Shown here one piece after another: positions 7,208 to 15,216 of a stretch of 28,540 nucleotides of DNA. Numbering within the stretch: position 1 is the first letter of the stretch; the number at the start of each line of letters is the position of its first letter. The DNA is from Anaerohabitans sp036788095 (GTDB lineage: Bacteria > Zhuqueibacterota > Zhuqueibacteria > Residuimicrobiales > Residuimicrobiaceae): NCBI GenBank assembly GCA_036788095.1, contig DAIQOA010000042.1, positions 1 through 28,540 on the forward strand, read 5' to 3'. The position numbers were made by a program, and so were the translations under genes. The notes beneath the pieces were generated by a model, which saw only the letters and a program-made list of their open reading frames with translations, was not told where the DNA came from and ran no database searches.

Positions 7208-7945
7208 TCATCGCACCTTTACGCAGGCGAAAACCGTGTACTCTTCATCGCCCAAATCGTATCGTCCTTCATGCACCTCGAAACCCGTTTCACACAGAAC
7301 CTGCCTCCAGGTATCCTGGGAGAAAATTCCCAGCGTCCAGTGGTCGGATTCAATCCGCAGGCGTCCGTGGTCGCGAATAAGAAACAGGACGGTCGTTTCA
7401 TATTGCTCGTCAGCAGGATCAGGATCATACACGTTTTCAATAAAAACCACCTCCAGGTTGTCCCGCACGGCCGGGGTGGCCGTGGTTTTGTTCTGCCGGA
7501 ACGTCTCGATCGTCACGTCCGGAGTGGCAATTAGCACGCCGCCCGGGTTCAGGTGGGCAAACGCGGTGCGAAAGGCGGCCACGAAATCGGCGCGGCTGTT
7601 CATGTAAGAGATCGCGTCGTCCATAAGCACCGCATCAAAAGCCCGGCCGAGCCTGAACGTCCGCATATCGCCCTGGACAAACGTGCAGTCGGGATTCAGT
7701 TCCTTCGCCTGCGCGAGCATTGCGGCACTGAGATCCAGGCCGGTGACGTTGAACTTTCCTCTCAGGTTCAGGACGTTCTTTCCGCCTCCGCAGCCGATGT
7801 CCAGCAATGATTTTGCCGGGAGCTTGGCGTACTGTCGAATCAGGCTGGTGACGTATTGGCAATAGTGTGCGTACTCTGTAGCGGCATCACCCCACAATGG
7901 CCACAGCCATGCCAGATCCGTGTAAAGGTGGCGGGTATCATCCAT
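7208..7945 (-). CDS. Class I SAM-dependent methyltransferase
   Basis: This 245-residue protein has a Rossmann-type methyltransferase domain with motif I LLDIGCGGGKN (about 47-56), the acidic ribose-binding position in VTGLDLS, QGDMRTF, and FDAVLMDDAISYM as motif IV. The C-terminal half (from about 145) is an antiparallel-sheet-like extension seen in UbiE/YcgJ-type enzymes. Substrate unknown. The start at 7945 follows the upstream methyltransferase stop by 16 bases, with GAGGAG and AGAGGA before it; an extension to 8152 would lie inside the upstream gene in another frame. Part of this gene is duplicated in the chimeric remnant at 3356-3555. Confidence 0.85.
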   Translation of the reverse strand: MDDTRHLYTDLAWLWPLWGDAATEYAHYCQYVTSLIRQYAKLPAKSLLDIGCGGGKNVLNLRGKFNVTGLDLSAAMLAQAKELNPDCTFVQGDMRTFRLGRAFDAVLMDDAISYMNSRADFVAAFRTAFAHLNPGGVLIATPDVTIETFRQNKTTATPAVRDNLEVVFIENVYDPDPADEQYETTVLFLIRDHGRLRIESDHWTLGIFSQDTWRQVLCETGFEVHEGRYDLGDEEYTVFACVKVR

Positions 7946-7961
7946 TTCCTCTTCGATCTCC

Positions 7962-8732
7962 TCATGTTGTGGCAGGGCGTCGCGCGACAAAGAACTCGTA
8001 GGCATAGTAATCAGAGTGGTTGCGATGCATTTCGGGCTCCTGGGCAAGTTGGTCGAGCACGGCAATCGCCTCGGCATCTTCGTCATACTTGCGGCGCAAT
8101 TCCATGATTCGCTGTTCCATCGGCGTGTAAAAGTCGTCCCACCAGGCTTCATCTGGAAGTGTGAAATGACCGATTAGCTCGAAACCGCTGAGCTGGACGA
8201 CCGCCTCCACGTCGGTGGCCGTGCCCATGGTCGGGTAATCCCAGTCGAAACCGGCCTTGACCTCCGGCGGCGGGTTTTGCTTACGCCAGACCGCGTCGGT
8301 GAAAGCCAGAAAGCCGCCTGGGCGCAGCAAACCATGACAGAGACGCAGGGCTTTGCCAATGCCCAGGTTATAGAGCGCTCCTTCGGACCAGACCAGGTCG
8401 TAGCTTTCCACCGGCAGGTCCAGATGAGCCATATCACCGAGTTGCGCCTGAACCCGCCGGGACAGACCTCGCGCGGCCAGCGTCGCCCTCAGCCGCTCGA
8501 TGCTGGGAGCATGGCTGTCGACGGCGATGATGGATCCCGTCGTCAGCTCGGCAAGATGCAGCGTTTGCCCGCCGACTCCGCAGCCCAAATCGGCTATCAT
8601 CGGTGCCCGGGGAAGCCCGACACAGAGGCGAAGGGCGCGTTCGGCGCAAGCACGATTGCCCGGCCCCTGTCTGGGCAAGCTCTCATACACTTCAAAGAAT
8701 ATCTTCCAGAAACGGGATCCCTGATCGTTCAT
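7962..8732 (-). CDS. Class I SAM-dependent methyltransferase, first gene of a two-methyltransferase operon
   Basis: A 256-residue protein with motif I IADLGCGVGGQT (about 46-55), the acidic residue of IIAVDSHAPS, a GDMAHLDLP segment, and SYDLVWSEGALYNLG as motif IV, then LLRPGGFLAFTD. It belongs to the large methyltransferase-11/UbiE-like group; the acceptor is unknown. It is not closely related to the downstream methyltransferase despite being co-transcribed (16-base gap). The two together suggest successive methylations of one molecule or alternative substrates, which is inference. A short hairpin (GATTTCT/AGAAATC, near 8780) lies between this gene and the barrel gene. Confidence 0.85.
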   Translation of the reverse strand: MNDQGSRFWKIFFEVYESLPRQGPGNRACAERALRLCVGLPRAPMIADLGCGVGGQTLHLAELTTGSIIAVDSHAPSIERLRATLAARGLSRRVQAQLGDMAHLDLPVESYDLVWSEGALYNLGIGKALRLCHGLLRPGGFLAFTDAVWRKQNPPPEVKAGFDWDYPTMGTATDVEAVVQLSGFELIGHFTLPDEAWWDDFYTPMEQRIMELRRKYDEDAEAIAVLDQLAQEPEMHRNHSDYYAYEFFVARRPATT

Positions 8733-8822
8733 CCGTGCTCCGTGAATCGTTCAGTTTGAACAAGTTTATCGCCATCAGATTTCTCTTTTAGAAATCAGGT
8801 TGCTCGAGATATCATACCGCCA

Positions 8823-9569
8823 TTAAAAGTGAAACACGGCTCCGATGGCTGCATAGTGGATTAAGGCGAAATTATAGACCTTATCGTTATCCGCGCCCCC
8901 TTCAACGATTCTATAGCCGGCTTTCAAATCCAGTTTATCGGATGTTTTAAAAATGAGGGCGGCCAGAACGTCCTCGGCGCGACCCTGAGGCGCGGCCAGG
9001 GCATCCCCATCGATCAGGAAAGCGACCTTGGCGGCCAATTTCCATAAAAGCCGAAAGTGGACAATGGGCACAAAGCCGACATTCTTTTTTTCGGATGCGA
9101 GGGCATCGCTTTTGACGGCAATTTTTGCGTCGCGTATTTTTGCAGTAAATCCAGCGCCGATCTCGATTTTTTCTTTTCTTAAAAAATCATATCGATAGAT
9201 CAATCGATATGAATTGAACTGGTAGGTTGCTTTCAAGGGAGTGTTAGCCGGGAATGTTTCGCCTTCGAAGACAAGAGGACGATCCGATTGTCCGGCGGCA
9301 TCGATTGATAAAGGCGCATACAGCGCGCCCAGATGATGGCGGTCATTGAAATGATAGAACAAACGAAGGCGGTAGAAAACTCCTGGATCGGTTTCAAGCT
9401 CTTCAGAAAGGGAAAATAACGTTCCTCGATCTCCAGGAATTCTTACATCATTATAGCCGCTGAAAACGACGCCTGATTCAATGTCCAGATCAATTTGTGA
9501 AAAGGCTGTGGAAGCAAACAATGGAACAATGCCTAATAAAATTCTGGCAAAGGTGATCATTTTTCTCAT
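8823..9569 (-). CDS. Outer-membrane beta-barrel protein, unknown function
   Basis: A 248-residue protein with a signal peptide (about 1-24, ending TAFSQ). The remainder is rich in alternating hydrophobic/polar strands with aromatic girdles (FYRLRLFYHF, YRLIYRYDF, FRLLWKLAAKVAFLI) and ends in a terminal Phe (GAVFHF), the usual signal for BAM-dependent insertion. Roughly ten strands can be drawn. I do not recognise a named family. The start at 9569 has AAAAGGAGA upstream. A 118-bp segment encoding residues about 53-91 is repeated, 96% identical, in the chimeric remnant at 3438-3555. Confidence 0.7.
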   Translation of the reverse strand: MRKMITFARILLGIVPLFASTAFSQIDLDIESGVVFSGYNDVRIPGDRGTLFSLSEELETDPGVFYRLRLFYHFNDRHHLGALYAPLSIDAAGQSDRPLVFEGETFPANTPLKATYQFNSYRLIYRYDFLRKEKIEIGAGFTAKIRDAKIAVKSDALASEKKNVGFVPIVHFRLLWKLAAKVAFLIDGDALAAPQGRAEDVLAALIFKTSDKLDLKAGYRIVEGGADNDKVYNFALIHYAAIGAVFHF

Positions 9570-9606
9570 TTCTTTCTCCTTTTATTTTTTTGAGTGTCCT
9601 TTGTTG

Positions 9607-9669
9607 CCTGCCCAACCGCGCGAGTCAGTCGCCCTGACAAGCGTCGCCCACACCTGCTGGTTCGGCAGG
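9607..9669 (-). repeat. attC-like palindrome C after the URO-D gene
   Basis: Outer arms CCTGCCCAACC (9607-9617) and GGTTCGGCAGG (9659-9669) pair over 11 bp with one mismatch; an inner perfect stem GTCAG (9624-9628) / CTGAC (9634-9638) has a 5-base loop. On the minus strand it runs GCCGAAC...GTTGGGC, the second box fitting GTTRRRY exactly. It lies 3 bases after the stop at 9673. It could instead be a simple hairpin terminator, but no T-tract follows. Confidence 0.4.
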
Positions 9670-9672
9670 TTT

Positions 9673-10686
9673 CTATCCGCAAAATCCAGGTTGACTCAAG
9701 GCTTCGTCAATGAACGCCAGCATATTGTCGAGCGGCACATCTCCTTCAACGGCATGGGCCGGTGAGAGGATGTAACTGCCGTCTCTTCCAAGCGAAATCA
9801 GTCTCCGTGTTTCGGCCCTCACATCCTCCGGCGTTCCAAAGGGCAGGGTCTTTTGTGTGGAAAGCCCGCCATGAAAGGTCAGGCGCCCACGGTATTGCGG
9901 GATGAGCGTCGCCACATCCATGACTTCAGGTTGAAACGGATTGAAGCAGTTCAGCCCGATTTCAACAAGGTCGTCGAACAGCTCGTCCACATCCCCGCAC
10001 GAGTGTATCGAGATGTATTTCCCGGCCTCTCGAACGGCTCCATACATGCGTTTGAGCTCGGGATAGATGAACTCGCGCCACAGGGCAGGCCCCATCTGGA
10101 GACCATGCTGCTGTCCCCAGTCGTCGCCAAAGTGCACCGCATCGATGTCGAAGGTCATGGCTTTCCTGGCTTGAGCTATGTTGTAATCGGAAATGGCGCG
10201 CAACAGCTCATGCACAAAGGTCGGGTGATCGAGAAAGTCGATCATCAGATTTTCCATCCCACGCAAAGTCCAGGCGCGTTCATACAGGGAGAACCCGATA
10301 CTGAAGACGCGGAAACGATCTCCGTAGGTCGCGATGCGCTCTGGCATGTCGGCAAAGAACAGGTCCGACAAGGGGTCGGGGAACTCGTACCCCTTCAAAC
10401 TGGGCGCGGTGAGCGGCGCATGTTCAACGATGCCGATGTCCTTGTCAATGCTTCGATCCCAGATGACCCCGAAGACATCCCGCACTCGATCATTGCCTGC
10501 GTCCTCGAAAAAGCCGATGCCGTTGCCGAGGCCAAGAAAGTGGTTATGAAGGAAGGGCTCCAGTTGGTCGGTACCATAGTGTTGTAAAAGGCGCTCGTGA
10601 GCCTCCTGAGTGAACGAGAACGACCATGGCACATACGGGGGCTTTTCTCCGTCGAGTACGGCTTTGATAACCTGACGTTTTGTCAT
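9673..10686 (-). CDS. URO-D superfamily protein (methyltransferase/decarboxylase-like, not HemE)
   Basis: A 337-residue TIM-barrel protein of the uroporphyrinogen decarboxylase superfamily (PF01208, COG0407). Visible family segments are HFGDDWGQQHGLQMGP (about 185-200), FIYPELKRMY, ISIHSCGDVDELFDDL with His228 and Cys230, FHGGLSTQKTLPFGTPEDV, and ILSPAHAVEGDVP. The His-x-Cys pair is the zinc site of MtaA/CmuA-type corrinoid or thiol methyltransferases and is not part of HemE, so heme synthesis is unlikely. This subfamily is often found beside carbohydrate or C1 genes, but its chemistry is unknown to me. No corrinoid protein is nearby. A sigma-70-like promoter precedes it. Confidence 0.8.
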   Translation of the reverse strand: MTKRQVIKAVLDGEKPPYVPWSFSFTQEAHERLLQHYGTDQLEPFLHNHFLGLGNGIGFFEDAGNDRVRDVFGVIWDRSIDKDIGIVEHAPLTAPSLKGYEFPDPLSDLFFADMPERIATYGDRFRVFSIGFSLYERAWTLRGMENLMIDFLDHPTFVHELLRAISDYNIAQARKAMTFDIDAVHFGDDWGQQHGLQMGPALWREFIYPELKRMYGAVREAGKYISIHSCGDVDELFDDLVEIGLNCFNPFQPEVMDVATLIPQYRGRLTFHGGLSTQKTLPFGTPEDVRAETRRLISLGRDGSYILSPAHAVEGDVPLDNMLAFIDEALSQPGFCG

Positions 10687-10712
10687 CTTTGTCTATTTTA
10701 TGGTATGTGTGA

Positions 10713-10741
10713 ATTATTTTTTTGTGACTTTAGATCGTCAA
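10713..10741 (-). promoter_or_regulatory. Sigma-70-like promoter for the URO-D gene
   Basis: On the minus strand TTGACG (10736-10741) and AATAAT (10713-10718) are separated by exactly 17 bases. Each differs from the E. coli consensus at one position. The -10 ends 27 bases before the ATG at 10686, leaving a short leader. If correct, the gene has its own promoter. Confidence 0.45.
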
Positions 10742-11303
10742 TCCAGTTTTAAAAAGTTTTCTTGGTGGCGCAGCTTTTGTATATCTCGAAAAACAGGGCT
10801 CACTCATCACCAAGACAGTTTAGTATGCCGCCTTTTTGCTTAAGGCCAGCATAACCGGAAGTGCTCCGCCATGGACACAATCCGGTTCAGGCTCGCGGTG
10901 GGCGGTGCTTTTCATTCGTCTCTGTCCTTTGTCATAGGCTAATCCCTTCTCCCTGCCAGTGTTTTTGTCAAGTTAATTCATGGCTAGACTTCCTCTATTG
11001 ACCTGAGCCAGCGAAAAATTCCACCGTCCATTTTACTGAATCAGGTCATTTTCTTTGTTTGCTCATCACCGCCATAAAGACTGATGGCCACATTGTACCG
11101 CAATCGAAGTATCTCGATCTCCTTCGTTTCTTGTCGATCGCGCTGTTTATCATGAACGATCAGCCGCTTGCAGAAAAAGCTTTTATTGTGTGCACAACAT
11201 TACACGCGAGACCAACCAATTTACCCCGCTGTGACTTGGTGCGCGTCAGCTGAAACGGCGGGATTAGGTGCTGAGTCTGAACAAGTGTTTTGCTTTTGAC
11301 GTT
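10742..11303. other. Non-coding gap of 562 bp with a weak palindrome (11215-11269)
   Basis: I see no credible gene; short open frames lack ribosome binding sites and motifs. Near the end of the methyltransferase gene, ACCAAT...CCCCGC (11215-11229) pairs with GCGGG...ATTAGGT (11258-11269), enclosing TGAC/GTCA: an imperfect palindrome of about 55 bp, 35 bases after that gene's stop. It has the size and place of an attC site but no clean core boxes. A second partial hairpin (GCTCCGCC near 10862, GGCGGTGC near 10901) is weaker. Confidence 0.35.
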
Positions 11304-12074
11304 TTATTTATTGCCGTAGATCATGCCACCTTTACCTAATATCCTTGGGTGTCGTAATAAGAACGGTAACGGTATCAGCTCTTTTAGCGGCCTGTATTCA
11401 AGCTGCGACAATTTCATGTTTTTAAGATATGTTTTAAATTCGGAAGGTTTCCCATAGAATTTTCTATCATAAAAGTAATCAATAAAGGCGAACCTGCCGC
11501 CAGGTTTGACAACCCTAAGCGCATCACGAACTGCTTCTCTTTTATCTTCAATAGATCGAACTTCATGAAACGTCAAGTTGCTTACCACAGCATCGAATGC
11601 ACCATTATTAAACGCCAGCTTTGCTGCGTCTCCCTGCTGAAAGCGGATGCGTTTTTCTACTTGACCAACCTTCGCATTCCTTTCACAATTACTCTTTGAA
11701 TACTCCCACTCCTTTCCCCAATTATCTATGCCGGTAACTTTTACTTCTGGATTCTGTTGGGCAAGCTTTACCGCCAATATCCCGTTACCAGAGCCAATAT
11801 CGAGAATTCTACCCGTGACCTGATCGCCAAGATTCTGAATGATGAGTTGATAGATTTTCTCCTGGATTCTTGCACCTTTTTGTGAAAACATTAGATATGA
11901 GTAAAATGGGAAAAGAAAGCTGAAAGCGGTGAAGATGCATACGCACGTCATGAGAATACGATAAAAGAATCCCAGGGGAATGAAGATAAGAACAAACGTG
12001 CCAATAGTGCATGATCCCAAGATAATCAGGATTTTTTTTCGAATCCAGTTGCCAAAAACAAGTTGATCTTCCAT
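11304..12074 (-). CDS. Membrane-anchored class I SAM-dependent methyltransferase
   Basis: A 256-residue protein with two N-terminal transmembrane helices (about 14-36 and 40-62) and then a methyltransferase domain: GRILDIGSGNGILAVKLA (about 88-105), VTGIDNWG, QQGDAAKLAF, FDAVVSNLTFHEV, and ALRVVKPGGRFAFIDYF. The membrane anchor and basic C-terminal part suggest a lipid-linked or membrane substrate, which is inference. The DNA is AT-richer than the flanking genes. It stands alone, with 617 bp before the next gene in the direction of transcription, and does not resemble the other three methyltransferases beyond the common fold. Confidence 0.82.
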   Translation of the reverse strand: MEDQLVFGNWIRKKILIILGSCTIGTFVLIFIPLGFFYRILMTCVCIFTAFSFLFPFYSYLMFSQKGARIQEKIYQLIIQNLGDQVTGRILDIGSGNGILAVKLAQQNPEVKVTGIDNWGKEWEYSKSNCERNAKVGQVEKRIRFQQGDAAKLAFNNGAFDAVVSNLTFHEVRSIEDKREAVRDALRVVKPGGRFAFIDYFYDRKFYGKPSEFKTYLKNMKLSQLEYRPLKELIPLPFLLRHPRILGKGGMIYGNK

Positions 12075-12154
12075 GTTTTTTCTCGTTATTGAAAATGGGC
12101 TTGATCTTTCACTTGACTTGTAAGGCGCTGGCGATATCAGCGCGGCATTCTCCT

Positions 12155-13627
12155 TTATGAACGGATTGGCCGAAACCGAGCCAATGCCACGAGGGCTACA
12201 AATCCCGCAATACTGAGCCAGGCAAAAAGATCGCCGATCACCGTGTAGATGGTTTTAACCCCATGGGTCGGCACGTGCGCGACCATCGCCTGCTTTGTCG
12301 TGAAATAATCAGCGATCGCCAGGATGCGCCCTTGATAATCAAAGGCGGCGGAGAGGCCGTGACCCGTTGCCCGTACGATCGAGAAGCCGTATTCAATGCC
12401 ACGGAACGACGCCATATAGGTGTGGAAAGGAACGATGTCACGCCAATCGTTGGCAGGAACCAGCATCACATCCGTACCGGAACGTCCTGCCTGGCGGATG
12501 TAGACGGGATGATCCATATCGAAACAGATCACCGAGGCGATGGCGCCCAAGACGGTCTGATCACGTGGGATAACGCCGTCGCCGGCGACGACGCCTTCAC
12601 CCGGTACCGGCCGCCCTTTGAGATAGCGCCATTTCACATCGCCATCCGGCGTAATCCAGACCGCCTGGTTGTCTGCCTTGACTTCAGGAAAAGCATCAGG
12701 CAACGTAAACAAACCCAGCAGCAAATACACCTTTTCCTCATGAGCCAGGGCGCGCGCTTTTTCGATAAAGCTTGCTTCATCTTCCTGGAGCAAGATCGTG
12801 GCCCCTTCCTGCCAGAGAATGACATCGGCCCCGGCTTGCGCCTGCCGGCGGCTCTGTTGGAGCAGGCGTTCGCCTAATTCCTGCAATGGATCCCGCGAGG
12901 CGCGTACATCTTCCATTTTCATATGCACATAACGGAAGTGATCGACCGTCTGGGTCAGCGATGCAACCTGCAGGGTCTTTGAATGGGGTGGAAAGAACGC
13001 CATCCGCCCGCTGCCATACATTAACACCAGCGCAAGGATGCTGCCGTAGATCAACATGCCGCTTCGCACCCGCCGCAACGCAAAGTCCTGCTCCCAGGCC
13101 CTATTGACAACCGGCGCCAGCCAGGCAATCAGGAAGCTGACGCCCCACATACCTGTGATTGAGAGCAGTTGGAGAAACGGGAGAAAGGTGTGCTGGGTGT
13201 ACGCCAGCGAGCCCCAGCTACCGAGGGGATTGGTCGCGGTGTTGATGTATTCCAGGCTCACCTGGAGCAGCGGGAACACCAGCGTGGCAACAAAACCCGA
13301 CAGACGGTTGACCAGCAACCGATCGGCCAGATAGGGCAGCCAGAAAACCACCGCGATACCACAGGCTACCGGCGCATAGAGGCCTCCAGGGATTATCCCC
13401 TGCCAAAAGAACAGGGACGCAAGCACATTGGTGATCAGCAGCAGTGCCAGGCCTTTAAGGGCCGGCTGGGTGCGGACAAAGCGAATGAGGAAGACCGGGG
13501 CCAGCCAGGTGGCCAGGGGGATTATCCAGCGACCGTTGGAAAAGAGCAACAGTCCGGCGCCAATGAGCAGCCAGAGATACGACCAGCGGTCTCTTGCGGA
13601 TGCAGTATCGAGTGATGACGCAACCAT
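12155..13627 (-). CDS. Apolipoprotein N-acyltransferase-like protein (Lnt/CN-hydrolase)
   Basis: A 490-residue protein with about six N-terminal membrane helices (to about residue 205), a periplasmic carbon-nitrogen hydrolase domain (about 218-450), and a C-terminal helix (about 460-485). The nitrilase triad is intact: Glu274 (LWQEGATI), Lys337 (YLKGRPVPGEG) and Cys368 (SVICFDMDHP). This is the Lnt layout, which N-acylates lipoproteins, but the surrounding motifs differ from housekeeping Lnt (which has PE at the Glu and CYE at the Cys), so it may be an accessory acyltransferase. Start at 13627 is supported by CAGGAG 8 bases upstream. A GCGCTG/CAGCGC hairpin at 12125-12143 follows the stop but lacks a T-tract. 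Confidence 0.75.
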   Translation of the reverse strand: MVASSLDTASARDRWSYLWLLIGAGLLLFSNGRWIIPLATWLAPVFLIRFVRTQPALKGLALLLITNVLASLFFWQGIIPGGLYAPVACGIAVVFWLPYLADRLLVNRLSGFVATLVFPLLQVSLEYINTATNPLGSWGSLAYTQHTFLPFLQLLSITGMWGVSFLIAWLAPVVNRAWEQDFALRRVRSGMLIYGSILALVLMYGSGRMAFFPPHSKTLQVASLTQTVDHFRYVHMKMEDVRASRDPLQELGERLLQQSRRQAQAGADVILWQEGATILLQEDEASFIEKARALAHEEKVYLLLGLFTLPDAFPEVKADNQAVWITPDGDVKWRYLKGRPVPGEGVVAGDGVIPRDQTVLGAIASVICFDMDHPVYIRQAGRSGTDVMLVPANDWRDIVPFHTYMASFRGIEYGFSIVRATGHGLSAAFDYQGRILAIADYFTTKQAMVAHVPTHGVKTIYTVIGDLFAWLSIAGFVALVALARFRPIRS

Positions 13628-13850
13628 TGCGTATGCTCCTGAGATAGGACTAAAATCCTTTCGTTCGGTAAACGATGCGGTGGCCGCGGTACAAAGAAAA
13701 TCCAATTTAAATTAACAAACGGACCCGGCGGCCATGAGCAACAAAAAGCCTATCCATCACTTCCCGCCGGTGCAGGGCAGACGCGGCAGGAAACGTTCAT
13801 AATACTTTTGTTTGTACAGCAAGCAGCTTTTGGACTCCCGCAGGATGCCT

Positions 13851-13881
13851 TGCATCCGGTGCGGCAGATTTAGGCCGCACC
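13851..13881. repeat. Palindromic repeat, copy 2 (GGTGCGGC/GCCGCACC)
   Basis: TGCATCCGGTGCGGC (13851-13865) is identical to 3615-3629; GCCGCACC at 13874-13881 closes an 8-bp stem with an 8-base loop. The palindrome contains the stop codon of the methyltransferase gene ending at 13870 and may act as its 3' stem-loop. A second small hairpin (GGATGC/GCATCC) adjoins it. The rest of the gap 13628-13850 holds nothing I can name. Confidence 0.55.
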
Positions 13882-14445
13882 TGCCACTCCCTTTATCAGC
13901 ACGGCAGACCAACTCATCCGCAGTTTGGGACCTGGAGTGCTGAAAAATCCCACCGCCTCTGCTTGGCGAACGGTTTCCCTGAATTGCGCTCGCGATACAT
14001 GGAACATTTTGGGCTCGACCAGGAGGAGTTTCCCCGCTTCGCGCAGCAAATGAAACAACTGGCGAAAGAGAACTGCCTGATCCGGCACTTCATGCACCAT
14101 GTAGAAGGTTAGAATAAAATCAACCGGCTCCAATAGGTTGAGATTCGAGGTGTCGCACTTAACCAGGTCCATGCGCGTCGACAGGCAAGTCCCCCTGATC
14201 TTGGCTGCAAGCTTGTCAAGCATTCCCTGTTGCAGATCAGCGGCAATGACTCTCCCGCTAGGTCCCACCAATCGCGCCAGTTCGATGGAGAAGAACCCGG
14301 GGCCACAACCGACATCCAGCGCAATCATGCCTTCGGCTACATAGGGAGCAAGAATCTTCCGTGGATTTTGCAGCCATCGCCTGAGTTTGCTGTCAAGAGA
14401 ATCAGCAAGCTCGACCGGACATACTCGGGTTTGTTCCGTCGTCAT
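13870..14445 (-). CDS. Class I SAM-dependent methyltransferase (small, UbiE-like)
   Basis: A 191-residue single-domain methyltransferase with motif I MIALDVGCGPGFFSIELA (about 40-57), RVIAADLQQGML, DLVKCDTSNLNLLEPVDFI, and the MVHEVPDQ plus LLREAGKLLLVEPK segment typical of UbiE/ArsM-like proteins. The N-terminus contains VCPVELADSLDSKLRRW, reminiscent of Cys-Pro-containing short methyltransferases. No substrate can be named. The ATG at 14445 has no strong ribosome binding site (GGGAATG lies on the other strand), so the exact start is less sure. It lies between palindromic repeat copy 2 at its end and the large attC-like palindrome before its start. Confidence 0.82.
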   Translation of the reverse strand: MTTEQTRVCPVELADSLDSKLRRWLQNPRKILAPYVAEGMIALDVGCGPGFFSIELARLVGPSGRVIAADLQQGMLDKLAAKIRGTCLSTRMDLVKCDTSNLNLLEPVDFILTFYMVHEVPDQAVLFRQLFHLLREAGKLLLVEPKMFHVSRAQFRETVRQAEAVGFFSTPGPKLRMSWSAVLIKGVAGAA

Positions 14446-14507
14446 GGGAATGCCAATTTTTATAGGATTTGATCCGCTGTAAGAAGCTCTACTCCTAGCG
14501 GGTGGTG

Positions 14508-14632
14508 TGTAACGACAAGCACCACACTCACGCCCCGATTAATTTTAAATGAGGAACTGAATTACAAACGAAAACCTTTCGATCTTTAATCAGGGCATCA
14601 GTCTGGCGTGTCGTGTGCGTGCTTGAGTTATG
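14508..14632. repeat. Large attC-like imperfect palindrome E (about 125 bp)
   Basis: Left arm 14510-14534 and right arm 14605-14630 pair as TAAC/GTTA, then CAAGCAC/GTGCTTG, a single unpaired base, CACAC/GTGTG, a small internal loop, and CACGCC/GGCGTG. Further in, CCC and GATTAA pair with TTAATC and GGG. The ends read GTGTAAC and GTTATGC. TAAC...GTTA ends, a spacer, a long box with an extrahelical base and a variable central part are the architecture of integron attC sites, notably the long Vibrio-type ones. No integrase gene is in the window. Confidence 0.5.
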
Positions 14633-15013
14633 CATATCACTGTTCTTTAAACGACGGAATGAACAGCCGCATCCGTTAGAGGCTGGGGTTAATCCGCCAC
14701 CAACCAGCCGGATAGCCATTCTATCCGGTTTATAGCTAACTAATTTATTCATTGTTATATAAGCACTATTTTGCCAATTATAACGCCGGTCAGATCGACC
14801 GGATCGTAAAATGGAATGATTTTTTGATTCACTTTGTGTTGCGCAAGGTTGGGATTGCCAAACACGGGTCGCCGGCCATCTTTTCCAAAACGGCTATGGC
14901 ATCCGTAGGGGCCGGGAGTCGCCGGGCCATGGCGATGTGTGCAGGGCTTTGATTGGTCGCCTGTTCTATGCGATGGAGGTCTTGGGGGGTACAGTCTGTT
15001 GTCCATTCAATCA
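14633..15013. other. Non-coding stretch with hairpin and possible gene remnant
   Basis: A perfect 8-bp hairpin, CCGGATAG (14708-14715) / CTATCCGG (14721-14728), has no T-tract. On the minus strand a short frame (14829-15041, 70 codons) reads through MARRLPAPTDAIAVLEKMAG and DPCLAI, which resembles one leucine-rich-variant/HEAT-like repeat; with no ribosome binding site and its start inside a terminator hairpin, it looks like the end of a lost gene. Another frame (14528-14752) overlaps palindrome E and is not supported. Confidence 0.35.
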
Positions 15014-15058
15014 TAAAAAAAGCGCGATCATGTTCATTCATTGAACTCGATCACGCTT
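15014..15058 (-). terminator. Rho-independent terminator on the minus strand
   Basis: On the minus strand AAGCGTGATCGAGTTC (15058-15043) pairs with GAACATGATCGCGCTT (15035-15020) over 16 positions, two of them G-U wobbles and one mismatch, with a 7-base loop, followed by a run of seven T. This is a textbook intrinsic terminator. Nothing is annotated on the minus strand just to the right, so it either ends an unannotated minus-strand transcript arising in 15060-15254 or insulates the accessory region. Confidence 0.7.
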
Positions 15059-15187
15059 GACTATCGCATCGACTTTTTCCCCAATATTAGTTTTCGCCCT
15101 TAATGATGTTACGAAAAATGGACAAAAATTGCAAGAAAAAATAAAAAATGGCTGCACCTCTGATTCGCCCCGGCTCGGGGATTTGGC

Positions 15188-15216
15188 TTGCTTTTAGGAC
15201 GAGGGTAAATTATATT
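15188..15216 (+). promoter_or_regulatory. Possible promoter of the lyase operon
   Basis: TATATT (15211-15216) has a good -10 match; TTGCTT (15188-15193), 17 bases upstream, has only the TTG of the -35 consensus. A CCCCG/CGGGG hairpin lies just upstream at about 15168-15180. The position, 38 bases before the ATG at 15255, is suitable for the heparinase-LarA-hydrolase series. Confidence 0.35.

Noticed and set aside
9673..10686. Assignment of the URO-D protein as HemE
   Set aside because: It has the His-x-Cys site of methyltransferase-type members and lacks the HemE N-terminal signature; no heme genes are nearby.
11059..11253. A 64-codon plus-strand frame in the 10.7-11.3 kb gap
   Set aside because: TTG start, no ribosome binding site, no motif, and opposite to the orientation of every gene nearby.
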